Assembly: GCF_036825875.1 (NCBI RefSeq)
Contig: NZ_DAISXK010000007.1
Coordinates: forward strand, 1-64,000
Direction: 5' to 3'
Origin: Paucihalobacter sp036825875
Lineage (GTDB): Bacteria > Bacteroidota > Bacteroidia > Flavobacteriales > Flavobacteriaceae
Length of the DNA: 64,000 nucleotides
The notes beneath the pieces are model-generated. The model worked only from the letters and a program-made list of their open reading frames with translations, did no database searches and was not told where the DNA came from. Positions 1-8,422 of this stretch are shown here, piece after piece (within the stretch, counting starts at the first letter, position 1; every line of letters starts with the position of its first letter). Position numbers and translations under genes: made by a program.

Positions 1-52
1 GAGCGCTTGACTGGCAGTCAAGAGGTCGTCGGTTCGAGCCCGATCTTCTCCA
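1..52 (+). tRNA. tRNA-Ala (GGC), 5' end outside the window
   Basis: Only the part from the end of the D arm onward is present. The anticodon stem is 6-10 with 18-22 and encloses the 7-nt loop CTGGCAG, so the anticodon at 13-15 is GGC (alanine). The variable loop is 23-27. The T stem is 28-32 with 40-44 (one G-U pair) around the loop TTCGAGC. The 3' acceptor strand is 45-51, followed by the discriminator A at 52. CCA is not encoded. The acceptor 5' strand and D loop lie upstream of the window. Confidence 0.93.
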
Positions 53-65
53 CATTAATAAGGAA

Positions 66-95
66 GGCCTTCAACAATTTTGAGGGTCTTTTTTT
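66..95 (+). terminator. intrinsic terminator after tRNA-Ala
   Basis: A 9-bp stem (66-74 with 80-88, two G-U pairs) with a 5-nt loop is followed by seven T residues. It lies 14 nt after the tRNA and would end the tRNA transcript. Confidence 0.65.
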
Positions 96-397
96 AGTTT
101 ATGACATAATCGGACGAGAAACCAGCCTTTAGATTGACAGGTTTATACGAGTTTAGCCGAAGGGAGCGCGATTTTCTCCAAAGTATTAAACCTGAACACA
201 ACCTCAGGTGTTTTCGTTAGTAAGGTGAAATATTTATGAGAACGTGTATTAATTTTAGTTATGAAAGGTGTGATTATATTCAAAAACCAAAATAAATCAT
301 ACACTTTAACGATTTTTTTAGTAGTTTCACAGACGAAATAGTTCGTTTAATCGAAAATAGCGCCTTTTAAAAAACCTACTATAGGCCTAAATTCGTT
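96..397. other. intergenic region upstream of the histidine kinase
   Basis: No credible gene is seen. An 8-bp inverted repeat (138-145 with 187-194) overlaps a second 6-bp hairpin (190-195 with 204-209), so the two could not form together. Nothing else recognisable is present. Confidence 0.5.
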
Positions 398-405
398 TAT
401 ATTTG
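398..405 (+). promoter_or_regulatory. Bacteroidota -7 box (TATATTTG)
   Basis: Exact match to TAnnTTTG, 18 nt before the ATG of the hybrid histidine kinase at 423. No convincing -33 TTG is seen at the usual 19-21 nt upstream. Confidence 0.5.
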
Positions 406-422
406 AACTAACCCCAAATATC

Positions 423-2789
423 ATGAAACACTTTAGTAACCTACTTTTTGTGTGTTTTTCTGTTTTTGCAATTGGTCAAACAACCAATTTTAAAACCACA
501 CAACCATTCAGCAATCTATATCGGCATGCATTATTTGCTAATGCTGGCAATGAAAGTTTGCAGCTTGAAAATCTTGATAATGCTGCCTTAAAGTTTGAAA
601 CACTAACTTCCGAAAACCATAGTGTTGGTTTTACAACGGATTTTTATTGGGTCAAATTCAATATCGAAAACAATCAAAACGAAAAACAAATCTTTTATCT
701 TGAAACAGCGCGACCTATTACTGATCTGGTAGAGCTTTATATTGTTGCTAAAAACGACACAATAATCCACCGAACTGGGGATCAAATTTCTTACAGTCAA
801 CGAAAAGTTAAACACCGTTCCTCTATTTTTAAAATCGAGCTAGAACCAAGCACAACGCAGCAGTATTTTATTCATTATAAGAGTGATGGCGAAACTTTAA
901 ACTTGCCATTAAATTTATATAGTGAAGACGATTTTTGGCAAATGAATTATAGTCAACAACTGTTTTTAGGGTTATTTTATGGTTTACTTTTTTTAGCTGG
1001 AATTATTTATTTGTTTTTCTTCACAAGCTTAAAAGAGAAAACATTTTTATACTATGGTATTTACGTGTTTTCTATTGCATTATTGCAAGGCGCATTAGAC
1101 GGTTTTATTTTTCAGTATTTCTTCCCAAGTGGCGGATTTATAAACGATAGGGCAGTAATGATTGCAGCTTTGTTATCTAATTTCTTCCTATTAAAGTATT
1201 GTGAGTACTTTTTAAAGGTAGACCAAAAAGCTAAATTTTTTCGAAAGGCATATAAGGTTATTTATTGGGTTTTAGGAATTTTGGCTTTAATTGTCATGAT
1301 GGGAGATCATATACGTTCAATCGCTTATCCTTTGAGTAATATAAACGGATTGATGAGTCTTATATTAATTCTCACCACTTTGGTTTATATGAGATACAAA
1401 AAGATAAAGGTAGATAAGTTTTTCTCTGTGGGTATTTTCTTTTTAGTAATTGGTTTACTAGGATTTGTAATGAATAATTTAAGTTTACTACCAAACAATT
1501 TTTATGTTCTTAACAGCGCTAAATTCGGTATTGGCTTAGAGGTGATATTTTTATCCCTGTCGATGACTAACTTAATAAGAGATCTAAGGCTAAAGAAAGA
1601 AGAGTCTCAAGCTATTGCTTTAAGGAAATCTCAGGAAATAAGCGATTTAAAAAGTTACTTCATGTCTAATATGAGCCATGAATTGCGCACTCCAATTAAT
1701 GCTATAATGGGAATTGCTGAATCACAATTAATCGAAGAAAATCAAAACGAGAACACGAAAAACTTCGAAATCATAAAACATGCTTCTATAAGTTTACTAA
1801 GTAGTATCAATGATATTTTAGACTTTGAAAAAATTGAAAAGAAACAACTAAAACTGCGTCCCGACAATTTTGAGTTACCCTTGGCATTGCGACAAATTAG
1901 TGATAATTGGAAGGTTATGGCCGAGAATAAAGGTCTTAAATACCAATATGTTTCTAATTCTCGAAGCCTGCCGCATAAAGTTTATGGCGATTATGAACGA
2001 TTTATTCAAATTGCAAACAATGTATTGAGCAATGCCGTAAAGTTTACACAAGCTGGAACTATTGAATTTAAAGCTGAAAGCATTATTGAATCTAACAATG
2101 TTTGTAAGTTAATTTTAAAGATTAAAGATACTGGTGTCGGAATGACACTCGATAAAAAAGATGGATTATTCGATAGTTTTAGCCAAATGAAACTAGACGA
2201 CAAAAGAAGTTTTGGCGGTATTGGTCTAGGATTAACCATCGTAAAGCATTTGGTTGAACTTTTTGATGGTTCACTTATCATTGACAGTGAACATGGAAAA
2301 GGTACCGAGACAACTATTATTATTCCTTTAAAGGTTGTAGAATTCAACAACCCCGAAAAGGTTACAAACGTATCAAAACAGTTTCAAAACAAAAATGAGG
2401 TTAAAATTTTAATAGTTGAAGATAATGTTATGAACCAATTAATCATCAAAAAAATTGTTGGTGCCGTACCTAACTTTGAATGTAAAATCGCGGCTAATGG
2501 TAAGGAAGCAATAGGATTGCTGATGGAAGAATCCTTCGATATGGTCTTGATGGATTTACAGATGCCTGTTATGGATGGCTACGAAGCGACTACAATTATA
2601 AGAAAAGGGAATTTGGGCAATAACCTTAAGGACATCCCTATAATAGCTGTAACGGCCGACGCAACTGAGAAAGCCAGACAAAAAGTATTCGACTGTGGAA
2701 TGTCTGATTACATGACAAAACCAGTCAAGAAAGAACTGCTTATTGAAAAGATAACTAAATTAAGCGATGCCAATTTAAAAATTGCCTAA
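423..2789 (+). CDS. hybrid sensor histidine kinase (7TMR-DISM type) with receiver domain
   Basis: Signal transduction kinase of 788 residues in the inner membrane. The order is a signal peptide, a periplasmic 7TMR-DISM sensor domain (about residues 25-170), seven hydrophobic segments (about 180-385), then a kinase core. The H-box SNMSHELRTP carries the phospho-acceptor His419. The N-box (NNVLSNAVKFT), DTGVGMT and GIGLGLTIV mark the ATP-binding domain. The C-terminal receiver has the phospho-acceptor Asp711 in LMDLQMP and a conserved Lys near the end (TKPVKK). No DNA-binding domain is attached and no partner regulator lies beside it, so the output must pass to a protein encoded elsewhere. The signal sensed cannot be read from sequence. 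The 3' end overlaps the convergent addB-like gene by 4 bp. Confidence 0.93.
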   Translation: MKHFSNLLFVCFSVFAIGQTTNFKTTQPFSNLYRHALFANAGNESLQLENLDNAALKFETLTSENHSVGFTTDFYWVKFNIENNQNEKQIFYLETARPITDLVELYIVAKNDTIIHRTGDQISYSQRKVKHRSSIFKIELEPSTTQQYFIHYKSDGETLNLPLNLYSEDDFWQMNYSQQLFLGLFYGLLFLAGIIYLFFFTSLKEKTFLYYGIYVFSIALLQGALDGFIFQYFFPSGGFINDRAVMIAALLSNFFLLKYCEYFLKVDQKAKFFRKAYKVIYWVLGILALIVMMGDHIRSIAYPLSNINGLMSLILILTTLVYMRYKKIKVDKFFSVGIFFLVIGLLGFVMNNLSLLPNNFYVLNSAKFGIGLEVIFLSLSMTNLIRDLRLKKEESQAIALRKSQEISDLKSYFMSNMSHELRTPINAIMGIAESQLIEENQNENTKNFEIIKHASISLLSSINDILDFEKIEKKQLKLRPDNFELPLALRQISDNWKVMAENKGLKYQYVSNSRSLPHKVYGDYERFIQIANNVLSNAVKFTQAGTIEFKAESIIESNNVCKLILKIKDTGVGMTLDKKDGLFDSFSQMKLDDKRSFGGIGLGLTIVKHLVELFDGSLIIDSEHGKGTETTIIIPLKVVEFNNPEKVTNVSKQFQNKNEVKILIVEDNVMNQLIIKKIVGAVPNFECKIAANGKEAIGLLMEESFDMVLMDLQMPVMDGYEATTIIRKGNLGNNLKDIPIIAVTADATEKARQKVFDCGMSDYMTKPVKKELLIEKITKLSDANLKIA

Positions 2790-5548
2790 GTTTCTTTTTC
2801 TACAAAGTCGACACTCGGATTAAAGATTTCAAGTATTAATTCTTGAAGTGAATTGAAATAATGATCTAAGGTATCTTCGGTTATCATTATATCTTTATTT
2901 GCGTAACCACCATTTTTATCCTTTTTGGAAAAATTTAAAACATAATCACCTTGTAAGTTTTTAAATGAAATAATGCCAGCAGTTATCGGAGGCCTAATTT
3001 GTTTGTTTTGATGGAGCATGAAAGCGTAAGTTAAAAGCTGAAATGACTTGCTGTATTTTTTGTAATCAGAAGTTAAATCCTCCCAGTTGACGATTTCGAC
3101 ATCGCGTTGTTCAACTTTTCCGCTTTTGTAGTCAATTATTCTTAGTGTATCATCGTAAATATCTATTCTATCTACGATTCCATTAAGAAAAACAGGAAAG
3201 TCTAATTCGGGGATGTCTATTTTAACACGCACTTTTTGTTCTAATGCAATAATTTTTATGGTATGATTACTTTTTAAGGTTTCTAGTTCTTTTTTCAAAA
3301 AGTTAAATACATAGCGTTTAGCGACTTCAAATATTATGAGATTTTTACCTTTAGTGAAATCACCTAAACGGTAGTAGTATTTAAAATGGCTATAAACAGC
3401 ATCATCTACCTTTTTAATCATGTTTTTTATGTGTAGCGCTTCAAGTTGCATCCCAACGTATGGTAGGTAAAAATCTTCTAAGGTTTTATGAATTACGTTG
3501 CCAAGCGTGTTAGCCGCCACCGTTTCTTCAACCTCTTCAGTTTCTTTAATATTTAAAACTTTTGAATAATAAAAGTCAATCGGATTTCGAATATAATTGG
3601 TCAATGACGAAGGCGAAAATCCTTTTTCCGCTAATAATTTTAAATCAGTTATCAAACTGGCCGATTTTTTAACTCTTTTAAGTTCACGAACATCAAGGTC
3701 CGTTTTAGGAATGGACACTAGATTTTCAATATTGTGTATATTTTCTATTTGAAGTTGCTTAATAAACCTACTCGGCTCGCCGCCTATAAGTACATCGGCT
3801 TCAGTGTTATAAAGTATATAAACTTTTTTAGCGCGCTGTAGTAATCGGTAGAAGTGATAGGCATAAATCGCATCTTTTTCCTTGTAGGTTGGTAATCCAT
3901 TTTCAATTTTAACATCAAAGGGAATAAATGAGTTATGCTGCTTCCCGGCTGGTAATATACCTTCATTTACCCCAGAAATAATGACATTTTCAAAGTCTAA
4001 TAGTCTTGATTCTAACACGCCCATAATTTGTAAACCCCGAAGAGGTTCGCCACGGAAATCGATGGTCTCACTTTTTAATAGTTCTTTATACAAACCAAAA
4101 AGCGTTTGTATGTTAGTTACATAGTCGTTCTTACTAATAAGTTTTTTGAGTTCGTTAAATAAGGTGTAAAACTTATAAGCATTAGATATATCTAAGAGGT
4201 GTTGATTTCTATTGGTACTTAAACTGTTTTTAAGTTCAATGATGAGTTGAATACAATTATTAAGCGCTGTACTAGCTTTATCTTCCCATGACGAAAATAA
4301 GTTATTTACGAGTCTTTGGCTCTCGATCAAACCATTCTTTAAATGTTCAAAATCAATAAAAGTAATGTTATTTGTATTGATTTCTTGAATGTAAAGGTTC
4401 TTCTCTATCATGGCACTTTTTGAATAAAGTGATATAATTGCGGTATGGTTTAATAGCGCAATAATTTCCTTGTAATAGTATTTTTTTGATTTGGTTTGAT
4501 GCAAGTTGAATAGAAGTTCAAAAAATGAACTTATGCTCACACTTTTTAGAGGCAAGCCCATTGTTATATTAATGTGCTCAATATTAGCGGGAATGGAATT
4601 AAGAATAGGCGTTAACTGATTTTCATCGCCTAGTACAACGGCAGTATTACTTAAATCACCATTATTAATTTTAAATTCATCTTTTAGAATGGCTCCAATT
4701 TGTTTTATTTGTCCAACATTTTTAATGGCACCAATAATTTTTATGTTCTTCTTCTTGGTATAATGGTCAGAAATCCAATTAAATGAATTTGATTTATAAA
4801 AGGGCCATTTTTGATGATATTCTCGCAAAAATAAACCCACATCATGAAGCGTATTGTTAAAAAAATACGCATCGACGTCCCAGAATATTTCAGCCCGATT
4901 TTGGATAGCAAGCTCTTGAAACACCACTTCCTCAGCCTTATTTAAGGCGTTAAAACCAACAAATATATGTGTCTTGTTGTTCGACGCTAAATAGCCTTCC
5001 AAATTGTTTATGGCTTCTCTGTATTGCAATCCTTGGTGGCCTTTGTTGTCTCTCAGTAATCTAGAATTGAAATTATTGTAATATGTAATTAATCGTTTCC
5101 AAAAGGATAGGTATTTGGTTGTGTTTTCAGTTTGATTGTGGTCTAATGACCAATGATCAATATCTTTTATAGCACTCAAATAGTCAAAAATGTGAGATGG
5201 CTCAATTAAATATCTATCAATCTCGATGAAATCATTGATAAGAAGTTGTGCCCAAGATGAAAACATATCAAATGATTCAATTTGGTCCTTGGGAGTTAAC
5301 TTTAAATAAACCTCATAAAAAATGAATAGTGCTTCGATGTTATCTACAGTGTGAAGTTGTGAAAGTTCGCCAAAAAATGCTTCTGAAGATAGAATGTCAG
5401 GTGCAAAAAAAGTTTTATTGAGTTGAAGAGACAGTTCCTTTTTAAGAAAAAGGCCAGCGCGTTTGTTGGGTAGAATAAAAATTATGTCGTTGAAATCAAC
5501 ATCTTTTTTAATAAGGTGAGCTACAACTTCTGCAATGAATGTCTTCAT
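2786..5548 (-). CDS. AddB-like subunit of recombination exonuclease, PD-(D/E)XK nuclease family
   Basis: A 920-residue protein resembling the AddB/RecC-like subunit of double-strand-break end-processing complexes. The N-terminus has ILPNKRAGLFLKKEL, a degenerate helicase-like start with no Walker A GKT, so ATP hydrolysis by this subunit is unlikely. The C-terminal PD-(D/E)XK nuclease shows SLTNYIRNPIDFYY, an LGNVIHKTLEDF helix, then DRIDIYDDTLRIIDYKSG with the catalytic Asp and Lys. Firmicute AddB carries four cysteines for a 4Fe-4S staple; I find only one cysteine in the whole protein, and the usual Cys before Pro is Asn. The matching AddA-like helicase-nuclease lies at 8423-11548, with ompA and kbl between. 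ATG start at 5548; a terminator separates it from ompA. Confidence 0.85.
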   Translation of the reverse strand: MKTFIAEVVAHLIKKDVDFNDIIFILPNKRAGLFLKKELSLQLNKTFFAPDILSSEAFFGELSQLHTVDNIEALFIFYEVYLKLTPKDQIESFDMFSSWAQLLINDFIEIDRYLIEPSHIFDYLSAIKDIDHWSLDHNQTENTTKYLSFWKRLITYYNNFNSRLLRDNKGHQGLQYREAINNLEGYLASNNKTHIFVGFNALNKAEEVVFQELAIQNRAEIFWDVDAYFFNNTLHDVGLFLREYHQKWPFYKSNSFNWISDHYTKKKNIKIIGAIKNVGQIKQIGAILKDEFKINNGDLSNTAVVLGDENQLTPILNSIPANIEHINITMGLPLKSVSISSFFELLFNLHQTKSKKYYYKEIIALLNHTAIISLYSKSAMIEKNLYIQEINTNNITFIDFEHLKNGLIESQRLVNNLFSSWEDKASTALNNCIQLIIELKNSLSTNRNQHLLDISNAYKFYTLFNELKKLISKNDYVTNIQTLFGLYKELLKSETIDFRGEPLRGLQIMGVLESRLLDFENVIISGVNEGILPAGKQHNSFIPFDVKIENGLPTYKEKDAIYAYHFYRLLQRAKKVYILYNTEADVLIGGEPSRFIKQLQIENIHNIENLVSIPKTDLDVRELKRVKKSASLITDLKLLAEKGFSPSSLTNYIRNPIDFYYSKVLNIKETEEVEETVAANTLGNVIHKTLEDFYLPYVGMQLEALHIKNMIKKVDDAVYSHFKYYYRLGDFTKGKNLIIFEVAKRYVFNFLKKELETLKSNHTIKIIALEQKVRVKIDIPELDFPVFLNGIVDRIDIYDDTLRIIDYKSGKVEQRDVEIVNWEDLTSDYKKYSKSFQLLTYAFMLHQNKQIRPPITAGIISFKNLQGDYVLNFSKKDKNGGYANKDIMITEDTLDHYFNSLQELILEIFNPSVDFVEKET

Positions 5549-5559
5549 TGTATAAAAAT

Positions 5560-5591
5560 AAAAAACGCTCCGACAATCGGAGCGTTTTTTT
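5560..5591 (-). terminator. intrinsic terminator, usable on both strands
   Basis: A perfect 8-bp GC-rich stem (5566-5573 with 5577-5584, loop CAA) is flanked by an A run and a T run. On the minus strand it ends the OmpA transcript before the addB-like gene. Confidence 0.85.
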
Positions 5592-5622
5592 CTTTATTAT
5601 TTACTAATAATATTTATTCTTA

Positions 5623-7011
5623 TTAGTTCGTCAAATTAATTTCAACACGTCTGTTAACCGCTCTTCCATCTTTTGTTTTATTTGAAGCTATTGGCTTATC
5701 TTCACCAAATCCTTCTGAGCTCAATCTGCTTGAGCCAACACCATTCTCAATTAAATATTTCATAACTGAAGCAGCTCTTTCTTTTGATAATTTAAGATTA
5801 TTGGCATTACTACCAACACTGTCAGTATGACCTTCTACTCTAAATTTAGCAGTTGGATATTCGTTAAGAATAGCTATAATATCTTTAAGTACTTTTTCAG
5901 ATTCAGGTTGAATAGAGGATTTACCAGTGTCAAAAAGAATTGTTTTAGCGTACTCATTAAGTGTTTTCTTAACATCTTCAGTCACCTCTGGGCAACCATT
6001 GTTAGAAGCAGGGCCAGCAACATCTGGGCATTGGTCGTCTTTATCAAGAACACCATCCCCGTCTCTATCTGGCCAAGGACATCCATTATTTTCTTTTGGA
6101 CCAGCTTCGTTTGGACAGTCGTCATCACCGTCAGCAATGCCGTCGCCGTCAGCATCTGGACAACCATTTAAAGATTTTAATCCAGCAACAGTAGGACATT
6201 TATCATCTTTATCTGGAACACCATCACCGTCAGTATCTGGACAACCGTTAAATTCAGCTAGACCAGCTTCGTAAGGACAATCGTCTTCAGCATCTGGAAT
6301 TCCATCACCATCTGAATCTGGACAACCATTAAACTGAACTAAACCAGGAACTTCTGGACAAGCATCTTCGTGATCGTAGATACCGTCACCATCTGTGTCT
6401 TTTCCTCCGAATTTGATAATAATTCCTGCTGTATGTTGAAAATGATTTAACAAATAATCTTCGAATGCATGTTTGTAAGTAGATTGAACATTCACACCGA
6501 AATTATCATTAAACCAGTATTTAATTCCAAGTCCACCATTCAAGGTGCCAGCACCAATTTCATCAACCCAAGTGTAACCACCACCTACGCCTAAATATGG
6601 ATCTACCTTTGACCATTTTAAGGCCTCACCAAAACTGTATGAAACTAAACCATCAACAGCGAAGTATGTTAAATTATCTACTCTGTTAACTGATTCAAAA
6701 CCATTCATGTCAACATTTGATCCAATTCGTGTAATTGTGTTCAACGAACCTCCAGCGGTGAAACTAAACCCATCACCTAAATAACGACCAACTGTTATAA
6801 CGGTTGGCGCAGGTAAAATATTCCAATGGTCGTTGGCATTGAAGTATTCGTCAAAAAAGGCTCCTTGAGGAGCTGATTCACCGACAGGGTAAAAATCAAC
6901 AGCGTTTGTTCCAATTCCGAAAGCCCATGGGTTGTTTTTATCCTGAGCATTAGCTATGCTGAAGCTCAATAAAAATAACATAGCGAACAATAATTTGCTA
7001 AGATGTTTCAT
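5623..7011 (-). CDS. OmpA/OprF-family outer membrane protein with thrombospondin type 3 repeats
   Basis: A 462-residue outer membrane protein. It starts with a signal peptide ending near SIANAQ, followed by a beta-barrel domain (about residues 25-205). Then come five or six Asp-rich calcium-binding thrombospondin type 3 repeats (DxDGDGxxDxxDxCP, about 205-340), and finally an OmpA peptidoglycan-binding domain (about 350-462) with the motif RVEGHTDSVGSNANN and a closing NRRVEI. The family ties the outer membrane to peptidoglycan and is usually abundant. ATG at 7011 is preferred over an in-frame TTG two codons earlier. It has a good promoter of its own just upstream and a strong terminator downstream, so it is probably monocistronic and highly expressed. 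Confidence 0.92.
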   Translation of the reverse strand: MKHLSKLLFAMLFLLSFSIANAQDKNNPWAFGIGTNAVDFYPVGESAPQGAFFDEYFNANDHWNILPAPTVITVGRYLGDGFSFTAGGSLNTITRIGSNVDMNGFESVNRVDNLTYFAVDGLVSYSFGEALKWSKVDPYLGVGGGYTWVDEIGAGTLNGGLGIKYWFNDNFGVNVQSTYKHAFEDYLLNHFQHTAGIIIKFGGKDTDGDGIYDHEDACPEVPGLVQFNGCPDSDGDGIPDAEDDCPYEAGLAEFNGCPDTDGDGVPDKDDKCPTVAGLKSLNGCPDADGDGIADGDDDCPNEAGPKENNGCPWPDRDGDGVLDKDDQCPDVAGPASNNGCPEVTEDVKKTLNEYAKTILFDTGKSSIQPESEKVLKDIIAILNEYPTAKFRVEGHTDSVGSNANNLKLSKERAASVMKYLIENGVGSSRLSSEGFGEDKPIASNKTKDGRAVNRRVEINLTN

Positions 7012-7047
7012 ATTCAAATAATTTAATTTTTAAGTGTTAATTGTAAG

Positions 7048-7078
7048 CAAAAGTAAGATGTTAAAATATATTAACAAA
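7048..7078 (-). promoter_or_regulatory. promoter of the OmpA-family gene (-33 TTTG, -7 TACTTTTG)
   Basis: On the minus strand the -7 box is 7048-7055 and a TTTG element lies at 7075-7078, separated by 19 nt. This matches the full Bacteroidota consensus and is one of the two best promoters in the window. Confidence 0.72.
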
Positions 7079-7134
7079 GACAAATATATAAAAATATTGA
7101 ATAAACACTACAAAATAAGGAGTTTGTAGTGTTT

Positions 7135-8328
7135 TTATATAATTTCTAGTGCCTTTCCTACCTTAATAAACGCACTTATTGCCTTGTCTAAGTGGTCTTT
7201 TGTGTGTGCGGCAGAAAGTTGAACACGTATTCTAGCTTTGTCCTTTGGAACTACAGGAAAAAAGAATCCTATGACATAAACACCTTCATTAAGTAACATA
7301 TTGGCCATGGTTTGTGAAAGTTTAGCATCGTAAAGCATCACGGGAACAATAGCCGAATCGCCATCGATAATGTCGAAACCGGCAGACTTTAATCCTTTTT
7401 TGAAATAATTTGTGTTCCACTCTAATTGGTCTCTTAAATCAGTATTTTCAGCAAGCATTTCGAACACTTTAATTGAAGCTCCAACAATTGCCGGTGCCAG
7501 TGAATTTGAAAACAAATATGGTCTTGAACGTTGACGTAAAATTTCAATAATTTCTTTTTTAGCCGTTGTGTAGCCACCCATTGCACCACCCATAGCTTTA
7601 CCTAATGTACCAGTAATAATATCTACCCTATCCATGACCCCTTTTTCCTCAAGCGTACCACGACCGGTTTTGCCTATAAATCCAGTTGCATGACATTCGT
7701 CAATCATTACTAAAGCATCATACTTATCGGCTAAATCGCATATTTTGTCTAAGGGCGCTACCAAGCCATCCATAGAAAACACACCGTCGGTAACTATTAA
7801 TTTAAACCTTGCGTTGCTAGCGTTGGCAGCAATTAGTTGTGCTTCCAAATCCGCCATATCGCTATTTTTATAACGAAATCTGGCAGCTTTACACAACCTT
7901 ACACCATCAATAATCGAGGCGTGATTTAAAGAGTCAGAAATTATTGCATCTTCTGGACCTAAAAGCGGTTCAAAAACACCACCGTTGGCATCAAAGGCCG
8001 CTGCATATAAAATAGTGTCTTCTGTTCCGTAAAATTCGGCTATTTTTTGTTCCAAAGTTTTATGAATGTCTTGTGTACCACAGATAAATCTCACAGATGA
8101 CATCCCAAAACCATGGGTGTCCATAACATCTTTTGCGGCTTGAATAACTTCAGGATGAGAAGATAAACCAAGGTAATTATTTGAACAAAAATTCAGAACT
8201 GTTTGTCCTGTGCTTAAAGTTATTTCAGCACCTTGTGCCGAAGTAATAATGCGTTCTTGTTTGTATAAACCGTCATTTTTTATGGTTTTTAATTCGTCTT
8301 GTAAATGCTGTTGTAGGCTTCCGTACAT
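7135..8328 (-). CDS. kbl: glycine C-acetyltransferase (2-amino-3-ketobutyrate CoA ligase)
   Basis: PLP-dependent enzyme of 397 residues in the alpha-oxoamine synthase family. It interconverts 2-amino-3-oxobutanoate plus CoA and glycine plus acetyl-CoA in threonine breakdown. The internal aldimine lysine is Lys244 in TGTLGKAMGG. Family motifs SNNYLGLSSHPEV, DSLNHASIIDG, and DECHATGFIGKTGRG are present. The full length and the HASIIDG motif suit Kbl better than 8-amino-7-oxononanoate synthase (BioF) or the serine palmitoyltransferase relatives, though the family is close-knit. No threonine dehydrogenase gene lies next to it. ATG start with its own -7 box about 41 nt upstream. Confidence 0.9.
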   Translation of the reverse strand: MYGSLQQHLQDELKTIKNDGLYKQERIITSAQGAEITLSTGQTVLNFCSNNYLGLSSHPEVIQAAKDVMDTHGFGMSSVRFICGTQDIHKTLEQKIAEFYGTEDTILYAAAFDANGGVFEPLLGPEDAIISDSLNHASIIDGVRLCKAARFRYKNSDMADLEAQLIAANASNARFKLIVTDGVFSMDGLVAPLDKICDLADKYDALVMIDECHATGFIGKTGRGTLEEKGVMDRVDIITGTLGKAMGGAMGGYTTAKKEIIEILRQRSRPYLFSNSLAPAIVGASIKVFEMLAENTDLRDQLEWNTNYFKKGLKSAGFDIIDGDSAIVPVMLYDAKLSQTMANMLLNEGVYVIGFFFPVVPKDKARIRVQLSAAHTKDHLDKAISAFIKVGKALEII

Positions 8329-8368
8329 ATGAATTTATTAAATTATTTTAGGGATTTAAAATAGACGA

Positions 8369-8401
8369 CAAAGATAATAATACTATATAAAACCTTTACA
8401 A
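8369..8401 (-). promoter_or_regulatory. probable kbl promoter (-7 TATCTTTG, -33 TTG)
   Basis: On the minus strand the -7 box occupies 8369-8376 and a TTG lies at 8399-8401, 22 nt away, slightly wider than the usual spacing. Confidence 0.5.
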
Positions 8402-8422
8402 GGCTTAGTGCTTAATTTTAAA

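Noticed and set aside
138..209. Overlapping hairpins resembling an attenuator upstream of the histidine kinase
   Set aside because: Stems are 6-8 bp with no real T run, and the best -7 box (398-405) lies downstream of them, so they are probably not in the message.
5827..6274. Plus-strand open frames of about 115 codons
   Set aside because: They are opposite-strand shadows of the Asp-rich thrombospondin type 3 repeats in the OmpA-family gene and show no family features.
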